From NCBI GenBank assembly GCA_027295365.1, contig JAPULD010000524.1:1-8897 (forward strand): a stretch of DNA of 8,897 bases. Reading direction: 5' to 3'. Numbering within the stretch: the stretch's first letter is position 1; every line of letters begins with the position of its first letter. The position numbers and the translations under genes are program-made. The stretch is from Planctomycetota bacterium. Lineage in GTDB: Bacteria > Planctomycetota > Phycisphaerae > Phycisphaerales > SM1A02. This document shows positions 1 to 5,915 of the stretch, piece after piece. The notes below the pieces were generated by a model, which saw nothing but the letters and a program-made list of their open reading frames with translations, made no database searches and was not told the DNA's origin.

Positions 1-3000
1 AAGGGCCCGGTCCTGCTGAACAATGACGTGCTGCTCAGCTTTGATTTCGATGACCCGAACGGTACCGGACTCGGCGCGGACTCGTTCGTAGATTTCGACT
101 CGACCGTGAACAGTGCCGCCGACATGGGATACAGCCTCGGCATCGACCACGACCTGGCGACCTTCAATGGGAATGTCGGGACCGTCACGAATGGCGAGCT
201 TGGCGAACTCTTCGTATTTGGCATCACCGAAGTGGGGCGTGATGGATTCAAGCGATTGGGTGACGGTATCACCCTGAACGCTGACGCCTTCAACCTTGGC
301 GATGTGCTGCTTCACGAGGACACGACGATGAACGCGGGAACCACCGCGGAATTCTTCGGCAGCATCAACAGTGGCAATGGTGCATTCGCCAGCCTTGAAA
401 TCAACGCTCCGGACACCTTTTTCGGCGGTCAGATCGGCAATGCCGGGGCTTCGAGCCTGCTTCGAAACTTGACCGTCAACAGCCCGGTTCAGATCGAGAC
501 GAACTCGATCATCGTGTCCGAAACCATTACGTTCAATGACGATGTCGTGCTGACCAACGACGACCCCCTCTTGATCAATGGCGGATTCCGAGTCGCCTTC
601 AATGGCACCATCAACAGCGATCAATTCGGTTTTCGCGATCTTGAGATCACCTCGCTTGACACCTACTTCGGGGCCGACATTGGCCTGTCCGATTCCACCA
701 GACGACTGGGCAGCCTGACGACGAACGCGGGTGGCACCACCACGATCGATACGAGCTTTATCTCGGTCGATGACAACCTGACTTTCGACGACGACGTCGT
801 GTTGACGGGCACAACGCAACTCAGCGCCGGGGACACCCTGAGCTTCGGCGCCACCGTCAACGGTACCCTCGATAAGGATAGCTTGCCCATCAGCAGTCTG
901 ACCGCGACGGGGACCGACGTGGAATTTCACGGTCAGGTCGGTGCGGGCACCACACTGGTCGATCTCAACGTGATCGGCAACACCCTCATCGATACGGACC
1001 AGGTCAACGCCAATCGTTTCGTGACCTTCTCCGGTGACGTGCTCGTCGCCCAGGACACGACAGTCAGTGGCGGCCAGATCGTCAATTTCGGTGGTCAGAT
1101 CAACAGCGTCGATCTCGCTTTCAGTGATCTCACCGTCAACAGCTTCAACACGAGTTTCAACGGCGAAATCGGGAATCTCTCACCCACCTCGCTGCTCGGA
1201 ACGCTGACGACCACCGGCTCGGCCGGCTCCTCGACCACCATCAATACCGGCATTGTCAATGTGCAAGAGGGAATCACGTTCGAGAACACCGTCTTCATCG
1301 GGCAGCCCACCGCCATCAACGGCGGATTCCTCGTCGATTTCAATCAGACGGTCGACGGGCTCGGGCTCGGGGTCAACCTCACGGTCACCGCCGCGGGGCT
1401 TTCGGCGCAAGGGCAGGGCATCGTGTTCGGTGACAACATCGGCGCGCTCGTACCCTTCAATCAATTGACGGTCTTCGGCCACACGCTCTTTGGAGCCTCC
1501 ACCACCGTGGTCCTGGGTAACATCACCTTCAACGGCGATGTCACGTTGAATACCGACTTCGCCGCGATCAACACGTTCAGCAGCCTTGCCTTCAACGGTG
1601 AGGTCTTCAGCCAGGCGGATGAATTCAACAGCCTCGGCATTCAGGCCCTCGGCGGCACAACGTTCAGGGGCCGCGTTGGCGGCGACCTGATCAGCTTCGA
1701 AAGTGGCGAAGGTCTCCACCTGCTCGGCCAACTTCTGGTGCTTGCCGGCGAAATCAGAATCAAAACCGATTCGATCCAGGCCCAGGAAGTCAATTTCCTG
1801 ACCGATGTCTGGCTGGATGAGGACACGACGGTGATGGGGACGAATTCCGTGACCTTCGGCGCCCGCGTCGACAGTCTAGCCGGACGCTTTTATGACCTGA
1901 CGGTCAAGTCCCCCAGTACCATGTTTATGGGCAACATCGGCACACGTGGCGACGATATCGATGATAGCTTCGGTGATGGAGGCGACCGCACGTACCTTGG
2001 CGAGTTGCGGACCGACACATTCGGCAGCGAAGACCTGACGACTTTCAACATCATCAGTTCAAACTTGACGGTCAACGCCAACGAGATCATCTTCGAGGAC
2101 GATGTCATCATCGGTGGCATTCCGGGCGCGACGCTGATCCTCAACGGGATCACGCTCTTTGACGATGAAGACCTCCAGGAAGGCAACGACATGAGACCGG
2201 GTCGCGTGCACTTCCAGCAGCGTGTGGACAGCCAGGAGCGGGTTGACAATCCGTTCCTCCTTGGCAGCAACCTCGTCGTCAACGCCGAGGACACCCGGTT
2301 CGACGGTCAAGTCGGCAACCGAGGCTTCTTGTTGAATGATGATGATGATGATGAGGGCCAGGGCCTGCCCATGACGACCTCGCTCGGTCTTCTGGAGACG
2401 AATGCGGATGGTTTGACCGTCATCAATACCGACATCATCCGGGCCGGCGACGTTGACTTCCAGGATGATGTGCTCCTTGAGGATTCGGTTGAGATCTTCG
2501 CCTCGAAATCGGTGAACTTCGATCAGCGAGTCGATAGTCGGCTCTTTGATTTCAACGACCTGACCATCGATTCGCCGAACACCCGGTTCGGTGGTCGTGT
2601 GGGCGACTCCGAGAGCATGTCGATGCTCGGCACGATCACCACGATCACTACGGACGAGGACGAGGACGGTACGACGACCTTCGACACCGACAAAGTGGTC
2701 GCCCTGTTCGGTCTGGACATCAACAACAACGTCATCATCGCCAACGAGAGCGTTTGGTTGACCGGTGGATTCATCGCTGATTTCGCCGGGACGATCGACA
2801 GTGAAGCGGGTGAGACCAATTCGCTGCTAGTCACATCGCAGGAAACCCGTTTCGCTGGTCAGATCGGCGCGACCGATCGGCTTCTGGCCTTGGAGACGGA
2901 TCTGTCGGGCACGACCCTGTTGGCCACTGATCTCATCAACAGTGACACCGTCCTTTTCAACGACGCCGTCGTGGTGGGTACTGATCTTCAGATCAATAGT

Positions 3001-4503
3001 GACCGAGTCACGTTCGAACGCACCCTCGACGACGCCAGGCCGAGCCGGAATACGCTGAAGATTTCGGGTGACGCGATCTTCAATGGTGAAGTTGGAGGCA
3101 CCCAGAAACTCGAGGGACTGCAGGTTCAAGGCACCACCGCCATTGCCGGCGGACTCGTCAACGTCGATATGCAAGAGTATGTGGGTGCCGTCACGTTCGA
3201 TGGCGACACGCTCATCAGTGGCGACAACCAGTTCATCTTCCGAAGCACCATCGACGGGAACGGCAAGCTCATGGCGGTCGGGGCCGGCGATGCCCTCTTT
3301 GCAGGCGACATCACCCTCGGATCGTTTGAGACGATCATGCAAGGCATGCTCGTGTTCGGGCAGGTCACCATCAATGCCCAAGGCGACGTGCTGCTCAACG
3401 ATGCGGTCATGCTGCTGGACGTGCCTTCGGTCGCCACCATCGGGGCCGACGGTGATCTGAGCATCCACGCGGCCAACTTCTTCATGGGCCAGAACCAGAA
3501 ATTGTCCGTGATCGGCAATTTGACCATCGACGTCGAGGGTGGCACCGCGACCCTCGGCGACATCGGCACCCTCGGATTCATCAACGTGACTGCGGATACG
3601 ATCAACCTCCTGTTGCGAGCGGCGTCCGAGGTCACGCTTCCGGATGGCTCATCGGTGACCGACTTCGGCCTGGACATCGTTTCAGGTGGAACGATCAGAT
3701 TCAGCGTCAGTCCGACATCCTTGAGCTCGGGCACAGCGCGTTCACCCCGAATTCACTTCTCCTCGCCGACTGGTGAAGGCGACGTGACCGGCAACCTGCA
3801 GAATTTCCTGATGCACGCCGGTGGTAAAGTCACCCGGGAAGACTTCTTTGCCACCGCCGACGGCTCGTTCAGCGATGGAAATGGTCAATTCCTCGATCTC
3901 TTTGCCAAGGGTCCGACCACTTCCGACGTGGCGACATCCTTTGCCGCACTCGCGGAACTGGACTCGGGCATCGTGATTCCCGAATCGCAACCCGGACCCA
4001 CCATGCGTCAGCGATTGCAGACGGATCTTGCGATTCCGGCTCGAATCATGAATCAGGGCGAACTGGCGACGCTCATCGCCGGGCGAGCAATTTACTTCGA
4101 TACGCCCAATTCGACCGTCGATCCCACCCGACAGAGTTCCCAAGTCACGGTGAATCGCCTGATCCTCAGCAAGGCCATCTATGCCTTGCAGACCTACGAC
4201 TCGATTCTCCAGGGTCAGACCCCGGAGGATATCCGCAGCGAGTTGAGCACCGTCTGGACAGAGTATCTTGCGTCGGAAGGCGAGAATGCCGACCCCGCCG
4301 GCTTCGCAGCCTATGTCGGTGAATCCGGTGACGGCAAGATCATCGAACGTCTGCGATTGATCAATATTCTGCAACATGAAATTGAAACGATGGGCATGGC
4401 CCCGCCGGAATCGGCACCGGCCTTGAGCAGTCTGGCCGAGCGGCTCATGCCTGAAGGTATGTCGATCCAGGTCTTCAACCGAATTCTCTCTGGCGTCGAG
4501 TAA
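1..4503 (+). CDS. Giant repeat-rich secreted/surface protein (filamentous-haemagglutinin-like beta-solenoid), 5' partial
   Basis: The frame is open from base 1, with in-frame codons before the GTG at 28, so the true start and any signal peptide lie upstream; 1500 residues are visible before the TAA. Residues about 55 to 1110 consist of degenerate repeats. The landmark F-x-G-x-[IV]-G is seen at residues 55, 141, 223, 309, 386, 476, 555, 642, 767, 863, 951 and 1027, with weaker copies near 1100 and 1183. Between landmarks come short strands of the type LxTxxxG, TxIxT and IxFxDDVxL. This alternation of short beta strands and Asn/Gly/Asp turns is typical of beta-helix or haemagglutinin-like proteins. 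The visible part is acidic, rich in Thr, Asn and Asp, and has no cysteine, which fits export. Residues about 1335-1500 are not repetitive and look alpha-helical. I see no LPXTG, autotransporter barrel, PEP-CTERM or terminal membrane helix. A role in adhesion or cell surface structure is inferred from the architecture only. The family is not identified more precisely. Confidence 0.85.
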   Translation, partial: KGPVLLNNDVLLSFDFDDPNGTGLGADSFVDFDSTVNSAADMGYSLGIDHDLATFNGNVGTVTNGELGELFVFGITEVGRDGFKRLGDGITLNADAFNLGDVLLHEDTTMNAGTTAEFFGSINSGNGAFASLEINAPDTFFGGQIGNAGASSLLRNLTVNSPVQIETNSIIVSETITFNDDVVLTNDDPLLINGGFRVAFNGTINSDQFGFRDLEITSLDTYFGADIGLSDSTRRLGSLTTNAGGTTTIDTSFISVDDNLTFDDDVVLTGTTQLSAGDTLSFGATVNGTLDKDSLPISSLTATGTDVEFHGQVGAGTTLVDLNVIGNTLIDTDQVNANRFVTFSGDVLVAQDTTVSGGQIVNFGGQINSVDLAFSDLTVNSFNTSFNGEIGNLSPTSLLGTLTTTGSAGSSTTINTGIVNVQEGITFENTVFIGQPTAINGGFLVDFNQTVDGLGLGVNLTVTAAGLSAQGQGIVFGDNIGALVPFNQLTVFGHTLFGASTTVVLGNITFNGDVTLNTDFAAINTFSSLAFNGEVFSQADEFNSLGIQALGGTTFRGRVGGDLISFESGEGLHLLGQLLVLAGEIRIKTDSIQAQEVNFLTDVWLDEDTTVMGTNSVTFGARVDSLAGRFYDLTVKSPSTMFMGNIGTRGDDIDDSFGDGGDRTYLGELRTDTFGSEDLTTFNIISSNLTVNANEIIFEDDVIIGGIPGATLILNGITLFDDEDLQEGNDMRPGRVHFQQRVDSQERVDNPFLLGSNLVVNAEDTRFDGQVGNRGFLLNDDDDDEGQGLPMTTSLGLLETNADGLTVINTDIIRAGDVDFQDDVLLEDSVEIFASKSVNFDQRVDSRLFDFNDLTIDSPNTRFGGRVGDSESMSMLGTITTITTDEDEDGTTTFDTDKVVALFGLDINNNVIIANESVWLTGGFIADFAGTIDSEAGETNSLLVTSQETRFAGQIGATDRLLALETDLSGTTLLATDLINSDTVLFNDAVVVGTDLQINSDRVTFERTLDDARPSRNTLKISGDAIFNGEVGGTQKLEGLQVQGTTAIAGGLVNVDMQEYVGAVTFDGDTLISGDNQFIFRSTIDGNGKLMAVGAGDALFAGDITLGSFETIMQGMLVFGQVTINAQGDVLLNDAVMLLDVPSVATIGADGDLSIHAANFFMGQNQKLSVIGNLTIDVEGGTATLGDIGTLGFINVTADTINLLLRAASEVTLPDGSSVTDFGLDIVSGGTIRFSVSPTSLSSGTARSPRIHFSSPTGEGDVTGNLQNFLMHAGGKVTREDFFATADGSFSDGNGQFLDLFAKGPTTSDVATSFAALAELDSGIVIPESQPGPTMRQRLQTDLAIPARIMNQGELATLIAGRAIYFDTPNSTVDPTRQSSQVTVNRLILSKAIYALQTYDSILQGQTPEDIRSELSTVWTEYLASEGENADPAGFAAYVGESGDGKIIERLRLINILQHEIETMGMAPPESAPALSSLAERLMPEGMSIQVFNRILSGVE
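163..3318 (+). repeat. Tandem degenerate protein repeats, about 220-290 bp per unit
   Basis: About 12-13 units are marked by F-x-G-x-[IV]-G, with first codons at 163, 421, 667, 925, 1156, 1426, 1663, 1924, 2299, 2587, 2851 and 3079, and a weaker copy (FAGDI) near 3298. Spacings are 73-96 residues except one of 125 (642 to 767), which carries extra sequence. Conservation is at protein level: the DNA copies have diverged, so this is an old duplication series and not a recent expansion. Each unit runs roughly as a strand (VxFxGxIxS), a strand (LxVxSxxTxF), the FxGxIG turn, LxxLxT, TxIxT and IxFxDDVxL. Confidence 0.8.
2338..2352 (+). repeat. GAT trinucleotide run encoding poly-Asp
   Basis: Five consecutive GAT codons follow an AAT codon and precede GAG, giving an Asp run flanked by Asn and Glu. 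It lies just after the FxGxVG landmark at residue 767. Trinucleotide runs can change length by slippage without breaking the frame. Acidic clusters can bind divalent cations, but no defined calcium motif is seen here. Confidence 0.75.
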
Positions 4504-4530
4504 AGTTCGACTTCATGAATCTGATCCCAG

Positions 4531-4560
4531 GCCGGCTGCCTTGTGCAGCCGGCTTTTTTT
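4531..4560 (+). terminator. Rho-independent terminator of the surface-protein gene
   Basis: A perfect 9-bp inverted repeat (GCCGGCTGC at 4531-4539, GCAGCCGGC at 4545-4553) encloses a 5-base loop and is followed directly by seven T (4554-4560). It lies 27 bases after the TAA. It should separate transcription of the surface protein from the downstream operon. Confidence 0.93.
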
Positions 4561-4578
4561 CTGGCGGGTCGTCATGAT

Positions 4579-4600
4579 TTGAATATTCAAGGTGTTGAAT
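4579..4600. promoter_or_regulatory. Perfect palindrome TTGAATATTCAA plus a third TTGAAT half-site; candidate operator
   Basis: Bases 4579-4590 are a perfect 12-bp palindrome. The half-site TTGAAT recurs in direct orientation at 4595-4600, so the starts of the direct copies are 16 bases apart. The site lies between the terminator and the WXG100 gene, where an operator of the operon would be expected. No matching regulator is encoded in the window, and an A/T-rich palindrome could arise by chance. Confidence 0.3.
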
Positions 4601-4692
4601 CACATCAGGGATGGGCTATCCATGCGGCAATAAAATCACCCGATCGCCGATTATTCCAGCATCAATCCAACCTTGAAGGCGTAGTCCATCTG

Positions 4693-4698
4693 TATGAT
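4693..4698 (+). promoter_or_regulatory. Weak candidate -10 element (TATGAT) of the WXG100 operon
   Basis: TATGAT is one mismatch from the sigma-70 consensus and lies 70 bases before the chosen ATG. The only nearby TTGAxx (TTGAAG, 4673-4678) is 14 bases away, too short for a normal spacer. An alternative pair is TTGAAT at 4595-4600 with TATCCA at 4617-4622 (16-base spacer), which has a poorer -10. A promoter is expected somewhere in 4561-4768 because a terminator precedes it, but the exact site is uncertain. Confidence 0.2.
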
Positions 4699-4754
4699 GG
4701 CACAGCTTCAGGCTGGCGACTACTCGTGACGTGGTCTGAAAAAAGTTCTATCGA

Positions 4755-4760
4755 AAGGGA
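4755..4760 (+). promoter_or_regulatory. Ribosome binding site that selects the WXG100 start at 4769
   Basis: AAGGGA lies 8 bases before the ATG at 4769. For the alternative in-frame ATG at 4760 it would overlap the start codon, so 4769 is preferred. Confidence 0.6.
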
Positions 4761-4768
4761 TGAAGTCC

Positions 4769-5035
4769 ATGGGCAAAGCCATTGTCGAACCGGAAGAACT
4801 ACGCCGATTCGCCCAGGATCTGAAACGATTCAACAACGAGATGAAGAATCAGATGCAGATACTCAACGGTCGGTTCATCTCCCTCGGGCAGTCGTGGCGG
4901 GACCAGGAGCAGCGCAAGTTCGCTCAGCAGTTTGAGGACACGATGCGCACCTTGAATCGCTTTATGGAGGCTTCCGTCGAGCAGATTCCGTTCCTGTTGC
5001 GGAAGGCCGAACAGATTGACGAGTACCTGAGGTAG
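4769..5035 (+). CDS. WXG100-family small helical protein (EsxA/EsxB-like), W-R-D variant
   Basis: The product has 88 residues, the classic WXG100 length, and should fold as a helical hairpin. Its Trp is at position 43, mid-protein as in EsxA, but the turn reads W43-R44-D45 in place of W-x-G. Helix 1 (about 8-38) has the heptad-like pattern of the family, with the N-terminal motif PEEL followed by FA. Helix 2 runs from about 46 to 86 and contains F51, F55, L62, F65 and the segment IPFLLRKAEQID. There is no YxxxD/E secretion signal: Tyr86 is followed by only two residues. There is no signal peptide and no cysteine. WXG100 proteins are substrates of, or partners in, type VII secretion with an FtsK-like motor, and one is encoded three genes downstream. 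The ATG at 4769 is chosen over 4760 because of the Shine-Dalgarno spacing. The family call is strong; the secretion role is inferred. Confidence 0.88.
   Translation: MGKAIVEPEELRRFAQDLKRFNNEMKNQMQILNGRFISLGQSWRDQEQRKFAQQFEDTMRTLNRFMEASVEQIPFLLRKAEQIDEYLR
5029..5032 (+). promoter_or_regulatory. Ribosome binding site inside the end of the WXG100 gene
   Basis: GAGG lies 9 bases before the ATG at 5042 and within the last codons of the preceding gene. Together with the 6-base intergenic gap, this suggests translational coupling of the two genes. Confidence 0.55.
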
Positions 5036-5041
5036 TCATCG

Positions 5042-5629
5042 ATGACACCAAGTGCAAACATCAGGTCGATCGAGGCATTACGGGCCTTGAAGGTGGCCCT
5101 AGTCCAATTCGACGATTCGGCTCGTCAGGCCATGGGCGAGGCCAAGAGCGACGTGATGCGAGCCGTCAACTGGCTTCAGAATGATCGTGCGATTTATTGG
5201 AAGCAGCAGCTCAAGTATCGCCAGAACCGGCTCGCCGACGCCAAAAGCGAATTGATGAGAGCCGAGATGGCCTCCGAGACGAAATCCTCCGCGGTCGTGG
5301 AGCGCAAACTCGTCCAGAAATGGAAGATGGGGGTCGAGGAAGCGGAGCAGAAGCTCCAGCACATCAAGAAATGGCTTCGGATCATCGAACACGAATCAAT
5401 TAAGTTTCGAGCTGAATGCCAGCCCTTGGTCAGGCTGGTGGAAACCGAGTTGCCCAAGGCCTACGTCAAGCTCGATCGTTTGTATACCACACTGGAAAAA
5501 TACCTTAAGATGGCTCCTCCAGGCGATCGCGGATCTGCCTCATCGTCGGGGTCCGAAAGTTCGGGGCCGACGGAGGTTACTTCTTCCGAAAGCGCTGACG
5601 GGACCGAAAGCGAACGGAGCGCATCCTAA
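5042..5629 (+). CDS. Coiled-coil protein of the WXG100/FtsK operon, unknown function
   Basis: The product has 195 residues and is almost all helix until residue 156. The first helix (about 8-42) is amphipathic. A conserved-looking patch follows, W44-L45 then Y52-W53. A long charged coiled coil (about 54-130) comes next, and then a helix with P-L-V-R-L-V and L-P-K-A-Y. Residues 157-195 form a tail dominated by Ser, Glu, Gly and Thr, probably disordered. There is no signal peptide, membrane helix or cysteine. It begins 6 bases after the WXG100 stop, so it belongs to the same operon. I recognise the layout as resembling unannotated planctomycete proteins next to WXG100 genes, but no defined domain can be named. 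It might be a chaperone for the small proteins, a structural subunit or a longer secreted substrate; the sequence does not decide between these. Confidence 0.82.
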   Translation: MTPSANIRSIEALRALKVALVQFDDSARQAMGEAKSDVMRAVNWLQNDRAIYWKQQLKYRQNRLADAKSELMRAEMASETKSSAVVERKLVQKWKMGVEEAEQKLQHIKKWLRIIEHESIKFRAECQPLVRLVETELPKAYVKLDRLYTTLEKYLKMAPPGDRGSASSSGSESSGPTEVTSSESADGTESERSAS

Positions 5630-5670
5630 TGGTCAAGTTCGGGCTGTTCGTAGCCAGGAAAGGTCACTAG
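5629..5670 (+). other. Thirteen-codon mini-ORF overlapping the upstream stop (TAATG)
   Basis: The ATG at 5629 overlaps the TAA of the coiled-coil gene. The frame gives MVKFGLFVARKGH and stops with TAG at 5668-5670, one base before the next gene's ATG at 5672. The next gene's Shine-Dalgarno lies inside it. It could serve to keep ribosomes on the message between the two genes, or it may be chance. A functional peptide is not supported. Confidence 0.25.
5659..5663 (+). promoter_or_regulatory. Ribosome binding site of the 70-aa WXG-like gene
   Basis: AAAGG, within AGGAAAGG, lies 8 bases before the ATG at 5672 and supports this start. Confidence 0.55.
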
Positions 5671-5671
5671 C

Positions 5672-5884
5672 ATGGGAGTTGATTACAGTCGGCACCGTCT
5701 TCAGCAGACGCTGAAGGAACTCATGTTACGCTGGGAAAAGGCGAATACGGACTGGGACGATCAGGTCAGTCGCGATTTCAAGACGATGTATCTCGATCCG
5801 CTTGCCCCCCGCATCAAGACGACGATGGAGTCCATGGAGAACATGTCCGTCCTGCTGAAGAAGATGAAACGCGACTGTGGCTGA
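5672..5884 (+). CDS. Short WXG100-like helical-hairpin protein, probable partner of the 88-aa protein
   Basis: The product has 70 residues with a predicted helix 1 (about 7-25), a turn at W28-D29-D30, and helix 2 (about 31-66) interrupted near D42-P43-L44. The turn region reads W-x-D-Q-x-x-R-x-F (W28 to F36), which is identical in its fixed positions to W43 to F51 of the WXG100 protein in the same operon. It is shorter than canonical WXG100 proteins because helix 1 starts late. The C-terminus is basic and ends D-C-G, with a single cysteine at 69. It has no signal peptide. The likely role is a second Esx-like subunit, possibly forming a heterodimer as EsxA and EsxB do. This is inferred from the motif and the operon. 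Family profiles could miss it because of its length. A good Shine-Dalgarno supports the start. The gene sits directly before the ATPase gene and may overlap it by 8 bases. Confidence 0.8.
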   Translation: MGVDYSRHRLQQTLKELMLRWEKANTDWDDQVSRDFKTMYLDPLAPRIKTTMESMENMSVLLKKMKRDCG

Positions 5885-5915
5885 GAACCATGATCAGGAG
5901 CATGAAGAGCAACCC

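Noticed and set aside
28..30. GTG as the start of the repeat protein
   Set aside because: The same frame is open back to base 1 and the visible sequence begins within repeat-like text, so the gene continues upstream.
163..3318. CRISPR array or recent tandem DNA duplication
   Set aside because: The periodicity is at protein level, with diverged DNA and variable unit length, and it lies inside one long coding frame.
2827..3468. 213-codon minus-strand frame, and others like it at 1180-1731, 3126-3734 and 3742-4377
   Set aside because: All lie antisense to the repeat protein, whose repeated sense motifs show which strand codes. None has a convincing protein pattern or start signal.
4760..4762. 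ATG at 4760 as the WXG100 start
   Set aside because: The only Shine-Dalgarno (AAGGGA, 4755-4760) would overlap this codon. The ATG at 4769 has the right spacing and gives the usual family N-terminus and length.
4543..4935. 130-codon plus-strand frame running into the WXG100 gene
   Set aside because: It starts inside the terminator loop, has no Shine-Dalgarno, and overlaps the well-supported WXG100 frame in a different phase.
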